Positions 26,861-35,023 of a DNA stretch of 64,000 nucleotides are shown piece after piece. Each line of letters begins with the position of its first letter. Position 1 is the first letter of the stretch. Made by a program: the position numbers and the translations under genes. The notes under the pieces are model-generated. The model was given only the letters and a program-made list of their open reading frames with translations. It was not told the origin of the DNA and did no database searches. Source of the DNA: Pseudomonadota bacterium (lineage in GTDB: Bacteria; Pseudomonadota; Gammaproteobacteria; Steroidobacterales; Steroidobacteraceae); the NCBI GenBank assembly GCA_023391815.1, contig JAEWAF010000136.1, positions 111,264-175,263 on the forward strand, written 5' to 3'.

Positions 26861-28450
26861 GTGAGCGAGCCGGTGCCATTCGCGACGGATGTGAGGTCGC
26901 TGCAGCGCTGTATCAACGATCTGGTGAGCGTGGTCACGCTGCCGGTATTGTGCGCGGGAGCATCCAGCGAGAAGATCGTGAAGCTCTTGGTCGAGACTCT
27001 GAGCGGGATGCTGGATCTGGATTTCCTGTATGCGCGCATCGGTTCAGCGAATGCCACGCCAACAGCGTTTCTCCAGACCGTGCCGACTTTGAATCTCCCC
27101 CCGAATCTGAGCGAGCAGCTGGACTCATGGTTTCAGGGCAGTGCGCAGCCGTGGGTGGCAAGGCGCGCGCATATCGATGGGGTGGACTTCGCCGTCGTAC
27201 CATTGCGCCTTGGTTTATTGACTGAGGCTGGTTTGCTCGTTGCCGGATGTCGGCGCCCCGACTTTCCGCGCCAGACCGAGTCGCTGCTGTTGACCGTCGC
27301 TGCCAACCAAGCTGCGATCTCGCTGCAGGAGGCAAGAGCCAACGAGCTGAGCCTGCAGCGAATGATCGAGACTATCCCCGGCATGCTCTGGAGCGCCACG
27401 CCGGACGGCATGATCGACTACTGCAATGGCCGACTGCTGGAGTATGCCGGTTTCGCACCTCACGAGGTCATGGGCACCGACTGGGTCAAGCTGCTACATC
27501 CTGACGATGTGCAGCGTACTGTGCAGATATGGCAGGAGTGCATTCGTACTGGGACACCGTATCGTGTCGAAGTGCGCACCTTTTTCGCTGCCGAACAAAC
27601 TTATCGATGGTGCATGACCGATGCGCTGCCGCTCTACGATGAGCAGGGGACTATTCTTAAGTGGTACGGCACTGTCGTTGACATGCACGATTGGAAGCAG
27701 GCGCAGGAGGAGCTGCGGGAAACTCAGGGAGAGCTGGCTTACATGGCCCGAGTAATGACAGTCGGCGAGCTGACGGCTTCGATCGCGCACGAGCTCAACC
27801 AGCCGCTGGCGGGGGTTGTCACGAATTCGAATACGTGCCTGCGCATGCTTGGCGGTGACCCGCCCAACGTCGCCGGCGCGACCGATACAGTGCGCCGAAC
27901 CATTCGCGACGCGAACCGGGCATCGGAAGTCATCAAGCGGCTGCGCGGTTTGTTTGCAAAGAAGGACATTGTCGCCGAGTCTGTGGATCTGAACGAGGCT
28001 GCCCGCGAAGTGCTCGCGCTATGCAACGCCGACCTGGAACGTAACCGCATCGTGGTCCGGCTGGAATTCGCGAAGGACCTGCCAGCGGTGTGTGGCGATC
28101 GAGTTCAACTGCAGCAAATCGTACTGAATCTGATCGGCAACGCTGTGGAGGCGATGGCGGACATCAACGACCGGCCGCGCGAACTGGTGATCAAAACGCA
28201 GCGGGAAACTCCCGACTCGGTCCGAGTCACCGTTCAGGACACCGGGAGAGGTTTCAGGCCGGAAGAGGCGGAGAAGATGTTCGCCGCTTTTCACACCACC
28301 AAGACCGGTGGCATGGGCATCGGCCTGTCGGTGAGTCGCTCCATCATTCAGAGCCACAACGGCGAGCTCTGGGCAACGATGAACCCGGAATACGGGGCAT
28401 CGTTCGCCTTCCGTGTTCCCTGTGCGCGACCGATACCAAGGTCGCTGTGA
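26861..28450 (+). CDS. PAS sensor histidine kinase paired with the MEDS protein
   Basis: A 529-residue soluble kinase: GAF-like N-terminal half (about 15-165), one PAS domain (170-285, MIETIPGMLWSATPDG), H-box TASIAHELNQPLAGVVTNSN with His-310, HATPase with DRVQLQQIVLNLIGNAVEAM and GMGIGLSVSRSIIQSHNG. It starts at GTG 26861, one base after the MEDS gene. The last codons overlap an operator-like CGATACCAAGG, and a second copy follows the stop. Confidence 0.9.
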   Translation: MSEPVPFATDVRSLQRCINDLVSVVTLPVLCAGASSEKIVKLLVETLSGMLDLDFLYARIGSANATPTAFLQTVPTLNLPPNLSEQLDSWFQGSAQPWVARRAHIDGVDFAVVPLRLGLLTEAGLLVAGCRRPDFPRQTESLLLTVAANQAAISLQEARANELSLQRMIETIPGMLWSATPDGMIDYCNGRLLEYAGFAPHEVMGTDWVKLLHPDDVQRTVQIWQECIRTGTPYRVEVRTFFAAEQTYRWCMTDALPLYDEQGTILKWYGTVVDMHDWKQAQEELRETQGELAYMARVMTVGELTASIAHELNQPLAGVVTNSNTCLRMLGGDPPNVAGATDTVRRTIRDANRASEVIKRLRGLFAKKDIVAESVDLNEAAREVLALCNADLERNRIVVRLEFAKDLPAVCGDRVQLQQIVLNLIGNAVEAMADINDRPRELVIKTQRETPDSVRVTVQDTGRGFRPEEAEKMFAAFHTTKTGGMGIGLSVSRSIIQSHNGELWATMNPEYGASFAFRVPCARPIPRSL

Positions 28451-28468
28451 ATACCATCGTCTAATCGC
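28450..28468 (+). promoter_or_regulatory. Candidate regulon operator, copy 4
   Basis: AATACCATCGTCTAATCGC, ending 65 bases before the SDR start at 28534. It begins on the last base of the kinase stop codon, so the SDR operon gets its own promoter despite the close upstream gene. Confidence 0.7.
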
Positions 28469-28533
28469 ACCCCCCTCGCTCCTTTGTTGCCATGAGCCTC
28501 GTACGAGCTCATCGGTTCACACAGGAGCAGCTC

Positions 28534-29283
28534 ATGGCCGCCAACAACGTTGCGGGGAAGATCGTCGTCATCACCGGTGCCAGCAGCGGTTTGGGCGAGA
28601 GCACCGCTCGTCTGCTCGCGGCTCAGGGAGCAACAGTCGTCATCGGCGCCCGACGCATGGATCGGATCGACTCGGTCGTTCGTGACATCACGTCCGCTGG
28701 TGGCAAAGCGATCGGCATGCAGACGGATGTCACCGTGCGTCAGGATGTGGAAGGACTAGTCCAAGCGGCACTGAAAGCATTCGATCGCGTCGACGTGATC
28801 GTCAATAACTCGGGCATCATGCCGATCGCGCCGCTGGTGGCGCTCAAGGTGGATGAGTGGGATCGGATGATCGATGTCAACATCAAGGGCCTTTTATACG
28901 GGGTCGCTGCAGTGCTGCCAGCGATGCAAAAGCAAGGTTACGGCCACATCGTCAACATCGCATCGGTGCTCGGATTCAAAGTGCTCACGCCGGGCGGAAC
29001 GGTGTATAGCGCGACCAAATTCGCAGTGAGGGCAATCACGGAAGGACTGCGCTCCGAGCTCAAGGCACACAACATTCGCACGACGGCAATCTCGCCCGGA
29101 GTGGTCGCAACCGAGCTGCCGGAGAGCAGTTCGGAGGAGGCGACCCGCCAGCACCTTCGTGACTTCTACAAGATCGCGATTCCAGCGGACAGCGTTGCGC
29201 GTGCTGTCGCGTACGCGATCGAGCAGCCCGCGACGGTCGATATCAACGAGATCGTGATCCGGCCGACAGCTCAGGAGTTCTGA
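28534..29283 (+). CDS. Short-chain dehydrogenase/reductase
   Basis: A 249-residue classical SDR: nucleotide-binding TGASSGLG, VNNSGIM (NNAG variant), catalytic Ser in IASVLG, Tyr and Lys in YSATKFAV, and the SPGVVATEL segment. Arg residues after the second strand (GARRMDR) favour NADP(H). The ATG at 28534 follows CAGGAG. Clusters with a thioredoxin-like gene three bases downstream. The physiological carbonyl substrate cannot be read from sequence. Confidence 0.9.
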   Translation: MAANNVAGKIVVITGASSGLGESTARLLAAQGATVVIGARRMDRIDSVVRDITSAGGKAIGMQTDVTVRQDVEGLVQAALKAFDRVDVIVNNSGIMPIAPLVALKVDEWDRMIDVNIKGLLYGVAAVLPAMQKQGYGHIVNIASVLGFKVLTPGGTVYSATKFAVRAITEGLRSELKAHNIRTTAISPGVVATELPESSSEEATRQHLRDFYKIAIPADSVARAVAYAIEQPATVDINEIVIRPTAQEF

Positions 29284-29286
29284 CGC

Positions 29287-30309
29287 GTGCGCGTAGTGTT
29301 ATTGGTGGCAGCGATGCTCTCGATCATCAGCGCACCGCTGCCGGCTGCAGCCGCCCAGAGCATGCCCTCGCTCGATAGGGCGACGGCATGGATCAATTCA
29401 CCTCCGCTGAAAGCGGCCGACCTGCGTGGCAAGGTCGTGCTGGTGGAGTTCTGGACGTATACCTGCATCAATTGGCGGCGCACGCTACCGTACGTGCGTG
29501 CCTGGTGGGAAAGATACAAGGATGCGGGCCTGGTCGTGATCGGCGTGCACACGCCGGAGTTCGCCTTCGAGCGCGAATTGCCGAAGGTGCGTGCCGCAAC
29601 CGATCAGATCGGCATCGACTTCCCGGTCGCGGTTGATAGCGACTATGCCCTCTGGCGCGCGTTCAAGAATGAATACTGGCCGGCAATGTACTTCATCGAT
29701 GCAAACGGGCGGATCCGGCATCAGCAATTCGGCGAAGGCGACTATGAGACTGCCGAGCGGACGCTGCAGAAGCTGCTCGCCGAAGCCGGCCATTCTGGCG
29801 ATGGCTCGCTGACCCCGGTTTTGGCTCGAGGCGCCGAAGCCCAGGCGGACTGGAAGAATCTCGGCTCTCCTGAAACCTACCTGGGCTACCAGCGCACGGT
29901 GAGATTTGCATCGCCCGGGGGAGCGCGAGCCGATAGGCCACATGGCTATTCACTTCCTGAGCGTCTGAAACTCAACGAATGGGCGCTCGCAGGTCACTGG
30001 ACCGTGGGGGCTGACTCGGTCGTGCTGAAGCAAGCCAACGGACGGATCGCTTATCGCTTTCGCGCGCGCGATGTCCACCTGATCATGGGGCAGGGTATCG
30101 CCTCCGCGCCGATCCGATTCCGTGTGCTGATCAATGGCCAGCCCCCAGGTGCATCGCATGGAGTCGATGTGGACGCGGACGGTTACGGGACATTGGGTGA
30201 GCCACGCATGTATCAGCTGGTCCGCCAACAGACGCCGATCGAAGATCGGGTGGTGGAGATCGAGTTCGTCGACGCCGGTGCGGAGTTGTTCGACTTCACT
30301 TTTGGCTGA
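29287..30309 (+). CDS. Exported thioredoxin-like (DipZ/TlpA-type) protein with a CxxW site
   Basis: A 340-residue protein with signal peptide (MRVVLLVAAMLSIISAPLPAAAAQ), a redoxin domain at about 35-165 and a C-terminal DipZ-like beta-sandwich (about 190-340, EWALAGHWTVGADSVVLKQANGRIAYRFRARDVHL). The active-site segment reads FWTYTCINWRRT: Cys-60 is kept but the second Cys of CxxC is Trp-63. It therefore cannot make the usual intramolecular disulfide and may act as a one-Cys peroxidase or thiol carrier. The GTG start follows CAGGAG by nine bases. It is cotranscribed with the SDR. Confidence 0.85.
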   Translation: MRVVLLVAAMLSIISAPLPAAAAQSMPSLDRATAWINSPPLKAADLRGKVVLVEFWTYTCINWRRTLPYVRAWWERYKDAGLVVIGVHTPEFAFERELPKVRAATDQIGIDFPVAVDSDYALWRAFKNEYWPAMYFIDANGRIRHQQFGEGDYETAERTLQKLLAEAGHSGDGSLTPVLARGAEAQADWKNLGSPETYLGYQRTVRFASPGGARADRPHGYSLPERLKLNEWALAGHWTVGADSVVLKQANGRIAYRFRARDVHLIMGQGIASAPIRFRVLINGQPPGASHGVDVDADGYGTLGEPRMYQLVRQQTPIEDRVVEIEFVDAGAELFDFTFG

Positions 30310-30326
30310 CCATCGCGTAGCTCATC

Positions 30327-30345
30327 GATACCTTGGTGTCATCGC
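30327..30345 (+). promoter_or_regulatory. Candidate regulon operator, copy 5
   Basis: GATACCTTGGTGTCATCGC. The first 14 bases are a near-perfect palindrome (GATACC TT GGTGTC). It ends 60 bases before the TonB receptor start. Confidence 0.72.
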
Positions 30346-30405
30346 CGCGGTCTTCGGCATCTGGTGAGATCGTGGACGATCTTCCAGAGCCGAAGCTGAC
30401 GATCT

Positions 30406-32718
30406 ATGGATGCTCATCATTGTGCTCTTGGTATTGCAGCCCTGATCTTCTGCGAGGCGTCGCCGGCTGACGCGGTTGCTCATAGCTCTGCAAACCAGGC
30501 CACCGAGGTCATCGTGACTGCGCAGAAGTGGGCGCAGCCTGCCGATTCCGTCGGAATGTCGATAGTCGTCGGCACGGCGGAAACCATGCAGCTCCGCGGT
30601 GTCGACTCTGTCGCTGACCTGACTCGGCTGGTACCCGGCTTCACGATTCAGCAGAGCAACTACAATTCCACATCATTCACTTTGCGGGGCGTCGGATTTT
30701 TCAACAGCGATCTTTCGACCACACCTGCGGTCACGGTGTATGTTGATGAAACGCCGTTGCCCTACGCGGCGATGAGCAAACTCGTTGCGTTCGATCTGGC
30801 TCAGGTCGAGGTGTTGAAAGGTCCGCAGGGGACCCTGTTCGGGCAGAACGCAACGGGCGGCGCAGTCAACTACATCGTTGCGAAACCGACCGATACCCTG
30901 CAGGCCGGCATCGACACAAGCTACGGCAGCTTCGAACGAACTCAGCTTTCGGCGTTCATCAGCGGTGCCGTCACCGATGCACTGCGCGGACGGATCGCCG
31001 TGCAGGGCCGTCGTGGGGAACCATGGCAGGAAAGTATCAGTCGTCCAAACGACCGCTTGGGAAGGCTTCGTGAGTTGCAAGGCCGTGGCGTGCTCGAATG
31101 GCTGCCCTCCGAGTCGTTCGCATCAACCCTGGCCGTGACCGTGACTCGAGACAGATCGGATAGCCTGGCCGCGCAGTTCGTGGCCCCCGTGATCAAGTTC
31201 GCCGATTTCGCGCCGCCCGGACTATTGACCCTGCCCATCATCACGAATCCTCGTGCTGCAGATTGGACGCCGGTACGATTGGACACTCAGGCGCGCTTTC
31301 CCTATGCCAACGATACAACGCTCTATCATGGCAGTTGGCGCAACGAATACCGAGTGGGCGATGCGATCAATATGACTTCGCTTACGTCGTATGCGCAATT
31401 GGACACGGCGTATGGCCAGGACGCGGACGGCACGCCGTTGCATATCACCGAGGTGGTCGATGCGGCAGGGCACGTCGAGCACTTCTATCAAGAGCTGCGA
31501 GTTTCGGGCCGCCCACAATGGGGTGGTTGGCTGTTCGGGGTCAATTACACGCATGACACCGTCGATGATGAGCCGCACGCGCTGTTCTCCGACAATGATG
31601 TCAGTCGTCTTTTCCAGGGACTCGATCCGCAGGCCTACGGGGATCAGAGCCTGCAGCAAGGACGCATGAACGCGACCACCTATGCCGCCTTCGCTCGCCT
31701 CGAGTATCAACTCAGCGATGCGCTCATGATCGAGGGCGGCGTCCGCTACAACGTCGATCGCCGCTCTTACGATAACTGCGGCATCGCTGTGTCCGATCAT
31801 TTCGCCCGGTTCTGGAATCTGTTTCGTGGCGGCGCGCAGCCCGCAACGCAAGTCGGCGATTGTTTCGTGCTCGATCCAGGCGATGACTTGCGACCGGTCG
31901 ATGGAGTTCACCGGACGTTGAACGAGAACAGCACATCGTGGCGGGCCGGCATCAACTGGAATCCGCGCAGCAATGTTCTGCTGTACGCGAATGTGAGCCG
32001 CGGGTTCAAGGCGGGGGCGGTGCCGGTGCTGGTGGCCTCGACAGTCACCCAATTCACACCCGCGACTCAGGAGTCACTGCTGGCTTACGAGACCGGGATC
32101 AAAGCGAGTCTGTTCGAACGGCACGCTCAGCTGAATGTATCGACGTTCTACTATGACTACCAAGACAAACAACTGCGTGGCACGCTGCTCGACCCTACTT
32201 TTGGCCAAGCCGAAGCGCTGGTTTCGGTGCCACGCTCGCATGTGATCGGCGCCGAGATGCAGCTCGTGGCGAAGCCCATCGACGGGCTCGCGGTGGATGT
32301 GTCTGCGACCTATGTCGACGCGCAGATCGATGAGTTCATCGGCTTTGATGCGAGGGCCCGGTTCGGCGATCAAGCCGGCACGCCATTTCCGTTTGCGCCG
32401 ACCTGGCAGGCGAATGGCAACCTCGACTACCGATTCCCCATCGGTGAGGTCACCGGCTTTGTTGGCGGCTCGCTCACTTACAACAGCCAGACCTACGCCG
32501 GCGTCGGCGCGATCGGTACGCTTCGCATCGATGCCTTCACGCTGCTCGATCTGCGCGCCGGCTTCGAGCTTGCAAAGGGTGCCTATCGGATCTGGGCGTG
32601 GGGCAAGAACGTCACCGATGAGTACTACTGGAGCAATGTTTTCGCCAACGGCAACGCGATTGCGCGCTTTGTCGGGCAGCCGGCGACCTACGGTGTGAGC
32701 CTATCCGCAAGATTCTAG
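30406..32718 (+). CDS. TonB-dependent outer-membrane receptor
   Basis: A complete 770-residue receptor: signal peptide, TonB box EVIVTAQK near residue 34, plug domain with LTRLVPGFTIQQSNYNS, LRGVGFFNSD, VYVDETPLPYA, VEVLKGPQGTLFGQNATGGAVNYIV, and a barrel ending YGVSLSARF. The sequence style (IYVDE.. / GPQGTLFGQNATGGA) is that of the large family expanded in sphingomonads, Caulobacter and Steroidobacter-like bacteria for uptake of siderophores, plant compounds or hydrophobic molecules. No FecR or sigma factor is near. Its own operator copy lies upstream. The 3' end overlaps the convergent haem-binding-like gene by 18 bases. Confidence 0.92.
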   Translation: MDAHHCALGIAALIFCEASPADAVAHSSANQATEVIVTAQKWAQPADSVGMSIVVGTAETMQLRGVDSVADLTRLVPGFTIQQSNYNSTSFTLRGVGFFNSDLSTTPAVTVYVDETPLPYAAMSKLVAFDLAQVEVLKGPQGTLFGQNATGGAVNYIVAKPTDTLQAGIDTSYGSFERTQLSAFISGAVTDALRGRIAVQGRRGEPWQESISRPNDRLGRLRELQGRGVLEWLPSESFASTLAVTVTRDRSDSLAAQFVAPVIKFADFAPPGLLTLPIITNPRAADWTPVRLDTQARFPYANDTTLYHGSWRNEYRVGDAINMTSLTSYAQLDTAYGQDADGTPLHITEVVDAAGHVEHFYQELRVSGRPQWGGWLFGVNYTHDTVDDEPHALFSDNDVSRLFQGLDPQAYGDQSLQQGRMNATTYAAFARLEYQLSDALMIEGGVRYNVDRRSYDNCGIAVSDHFARFWNLFRGGAQPATQVGDCFVLDPGDDLRPVDGVHRTLNENSTSWRAGINWNPRSNVLLYANVSRGFKAGAVPVLVASTVTQFTPATQESLLAYETGIKASLFERHAQLNVSTFYYDYQDKQLRGTLLDPTFGQAEALVSVPRSHVIGAEMQLVAKPIDGLAVDVSATYVDAQIDEFIGFDARARFGDQAGTPFPFAPTWQANGNLDYRFPIGEVTGFVGGSLTYNSQTYAGVGAIGTLRIDAFTLLDLRAGFELAKGAYRIWAWGKNVTDEYYWSNVFANGNAIARFVGQPATYGVSLSARF

Positions 32719-33141
32719 ATAGGACTGTTCGAATCCGGCGACCGCCGCACGCGCGACAACGATATCCTCGTCCACGCTTCCGCCGCTCGCACCAACCGCG
32801 CCGATCACCAATCCGTCCACTTTGATGGGAATGCCACCGCCAAAGATAACGACCCGCGATGCGTTGGTCGTGTGAATGCCGAACGCCGGCTGGCCGCTTT
32901 GCGCGAATCGAGAGAACTCATCGGTCGCACGGTCGAATGCTCGTGCGGTCCAGGCTTTATCGATTGCGATGCTTACGCTGCCCAGCCACGCCCCATCCAT
33001 GCGGGCGTGCGCGATCAGCCCGCCGCCGGCATCCACCACCGCGAGGTTGTAAGGAATCTTGAGTTCCGCTGCCTTCTGCTCGCCCGCTGCAATCATTCGA
33101 CGGGCATCTGCGAGGCTCAAGGATTGAATGGACCGCGGCAT
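32701..33141 (-). CDS. GlcG/HbpS-family (DUF336) protein
   Basis: A 146-residue protein matching the GlcG/HbpS fold: LADARRMIAAGEQKAAELKIPYNLAVVDAGGGLIAHARMDGAWLGS, SIAIDKAWTARAF, and GGIPIKVDGLVIGAVGASGGSVDEDIVVARAAV. Family members include the extracellular haem-binding HbpS of Streptomyces and cytoplasmic proteins of unknown role. No signal peptide is visible. The ATG at 33141 has GGAG upstream. Its end overlaps the end of the TonB receptor gene. An operator copy lies 77 bases upstream in inverted orientation. Confidence 0.88.
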   Translation of the reverse strand: MPRSIQSLSLADARRMIAAGEQKAAELKIPYNLAVVDAGGGLIAHARMDGAWLGSVSIAIDKAWTARAFDRATDEFSRFAQSGQPAFGIHTTNASRVVIFGGGIPIKVDGLVIGAVGASGGSVDEDIVVARAAVAGFEQSYLESCG

Positions 33142-33218
33142 CTGTAGCTCTCCACGTCAAGACGTGATGCAGATGCAATCACGGTTGTTCTCGTTCGCCT
33201 ATCGCACGAACGTATCGA

Positions 33219-33237
33219 TATACCATCGTCCCATCGC
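33219..33237. promoter_or_regulatory. Candidate regulon operator, copy 6
   Basis: TATACCATCGTCCCATCGC on the plus strand, 77 bases upstream of the GlcG/HbpS-like gene, which runs on the minus strand. The orientation is opposite to that of the other copies relative to their genes. Confidence 0.6.
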
Positions 33238-33250
33238 GATGCTCGGCACA

Positions 33251-34108
33251 TCAGGGGCCGAGGAATCGCTTGACGTGCCCGGCGATCTCATCGGCCGCCG
33301 TGTCCAGTGCGAAGTGTCCCCCGTCCACGATATGCACCTCCGCGTCGGGCACATCGCGCTTGTATGCCTCGGCTTCGGTGATTCGAAACGACGTATCGTA
33401 CTTGCCCCACAGCACCAGCAGGCGCGGCTTTCTCGCGCGCAGCCAGGCCTGCCAACGAGGATAGGACTCGACGTTGTGCCGATAGTCATAGAAGAGCTCA
33501 GTTTGAATCTGCGCCTGCCCGGGCTGGCTAAGAAACGCGAACTCATCAGTCCACAGATCAGGATCATAGCGCTCCACATCAGGATCCGAGCCAACGTGCC
33601 GCGAGCGCGTTGTTGCCAATGACAGCAGGTTGTCCTGGAGCGCAGCAGTATTCGAGGCGCGATCCGCCCAAAAAGCCCGGCGCGCTTTCCAGTTATCCCC
33701 CAGTCCTTCGTCGTGGGCAACCGCGTTCTGGATGATGAGCGTCTCGACCTGCTCCGGATGGGACATGGCCATGCGCAAGCCCACTGGTCCGCCGTAGTCC
33801 TGCAGGTACAAAGAGTAGCGTGTAAGCCCCAGCTTTTCGGTGAAGCTGCTCAGCAGCTCCGCGTAATGATCGAACGTATATTCAAATTGACTGGGATCTG
33901 GCCAGTCGCTATGCCCGAAACCCGGATAGTCCGGCGCCACCAACCGATATCGATCCGACAGTCGTTCGATGAGCGGCTGGAACATGCGTGACGAGGAGGG
34001 CAGTCCATGCAGCAGCAGCAGGGTGCGCACGTTCGATGGACCGGCGTCTCTGTAGAAAATCGAGAGTCCCTCGACCTCGATTCTTCGATATCGCGTTGCA
34101 TGCGGCAT
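33251..34108 (-). CDS. Alpha/beta hydrolase of the haloalkane dehalogenase-like type
   Basis: A 285-residue hydrolase: oxyanion-site LLLHGLPSSSRMF, nucleophile elbow LYLQDYGGPVG with Asp as nucleophile, and catalytic His in DGGHFALDT; the acid is probably in LLVLWGKYD. An Asp nucleophile is typical of haloalkane dehalogenases and epoxide hydrolases. No signal peptide. ATG 34108 is preferred over GTG 34114. The ribosome-binding region (GAAGGTG) is itself part of operator copy 7, so binding there could block translation or transcription of this gene. Confidence 0.87.
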   Translation of the reverse strand: MPHATRYRRIEVEGLSIFYRDAGPSNVRTLLLLHGLPSSSRMFQPLIERLSDRYRLVAPDYPGFGHSDWPDPSQFEYTFDHYAELLSSFTEKLGLTRYSLYLQDYGGPVGLRMAMSHPEQVETLIIQNAVAHDEGLGDNWKARRAFWADRASNTAALQDNLLSLATTRSRHVGSDPDVERYDPDLWTDEFAFLSQPGQAQIQTELFYDYRHNVESYPRWQAWLRARKPRLLVLWGKYDTSFRITEAEAYKRDVPDAEVHIVDGGHFALDTAADEIAGHVKRFLGP

Positions 34109-34109
34109 A

Positions 34110-34128
34110 AACACCTTCGTCTAAACGA
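34110..34128 (+). promoter_or_regulatory. Candidate regulon operator, copy 7
   Basis: AACACCTTCGTCTAAACGA. Oriented toward the kinase gene at 34201, whose ATG lies 72 bases downstream. On its other side it touches the start codon of the divergent hydrolase. Confidence 0.6.
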
Positions 34129-34200
34129 TACAACGGGGCGATCGTGATTCAATCGCGGCCACTGAAGGAATGTTCCGCTGGGAATTGACAGGGTGAGAGC

Positions 34201-34914
34201 ATGCTTGTTCCGAGTGAGTCACGCGATCGGGTCGAAATGAGACAGCTTGCCATCGTCGCTCACGAGCTGCGCAATCCTCTCGCCGCGGCGTGGTGCGCAG
34301 TGCGCATGCTGGCGAGATCGACTGCGTGTGCGCGCGAGATGGAGCAAGTCGTACCGCAAATCGAGCGGCAGCTGGGTTACATCGCCAGAATTGTCGATGA
34401 CCTTGTGGATGTCGCCAGCGTCACATCGGGAAGGCTCTCATTGCACAAGCAGCGTGTGGACCTTTCTGAAGTGTTGGACGGTGCAATACACGCGTGTCGA
34501 CAGCGCCTCGATGCTGGCGGATATGAGTTCAACGTGTCGATGACCATGGGACCGGTGCTGGTCCATGCCGATCCGCTGCGTCTGACCCAAGTGTTCGCCA
34601 ATCTCCTGGACAATGCCGTCAAGTACAGCGAGCCCTGCGGACGGATCAGCGTGACGCTGGAGCGACGGCACGACGTTGCCGCCGTCATGGTGGAAGACAA
34701 CGGCGTCGGGATCAGAGCCGAAGTACTGCCACGCATATTCGATCTGTTCGTCCAGGCGGGCACGCCGATGATCGGCAGCTCGCGCGGGCTTGGCGTTGGG
34801 CTGGCTGTCGCCAAACAAGTCGTCGAGGAACATGGCGGACGTATCGAAGCGCGCAGCGCGGGCATTGGCTTGGGCAGTCGCTTCACCGTTCGAATGCCGT
34901 TAGCGAATGTTTGA
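34201..34914 (+). CDS. Sensor-less histidine kinase (HisKA plus HATPase only)
   Basis: A 237-residue kinase. The H-box IVAHELRNPLAAAWCAVRML places the phospho-His at residue 21, with no sensory domain before it. The HATPase domain has DPLRLTQVFANLLDNAVKYSE, VEDNGVGI and GLGVGLAVAKQVVEEHGG. Its H-box (HELRNPL) differs from the HE(V/L/I)NQPL of the other five kinases, so it belongs to another kinase subfamily. It may be driven by a partner protein. Operator copy 7 lies upstream. Confidence 0.88.
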   Translation: MLVPSESRDRVEMRQLAIVAHELRNPLAAAWCAVRMLARSTACAREMEQVVPQIERQLGYIARIVDDLVDVASVTSGRLSLHKQRVDLSEVLDGAIHACRQRLDAGGYEFNVSMTMGPVLVHADPLRLTQVFANLLDNAVKYSEPCGRISVTLERRHDVAAVMVEDNGVGIRAEVLPRIFDLFVQAGTPMIGSSRGLGVGLAVAKQVVEEHGGRIEARSAGIGLGSRFTVRMPLANV

Positions 34915-34934
34915 CTCTCGCCATGGAGTGCTGC

Positions 34935-34953
34935 GATACCATCGTGTCATCGC
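34935..34953 (+). promoter_or_regulatory. Candidate regulon operator, copy 8
   Basis: GATACCATCGTGTCATCGC, preceded by GC so that GCGAT...ATCGC brackets the site. It ends 70 bases before the crotonase ATG at 35024. One of the two best copies. Confidence 0.75.
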
Positions 34954-35023
34954 AGCAGGGGCTGCTCTTTGATCTGATGGCACTCGATACGCCACTTCAG
35001 TGAACCACAGATCGGAGATCGTC

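Noticed and set aside
28431..28444. Operator-like CGATACCAAGGTCG inside the end of a kinase gene
   Set aside because: It matches only half of the palindrome and lies in coding sequence; a full copy follows 20 bases later.
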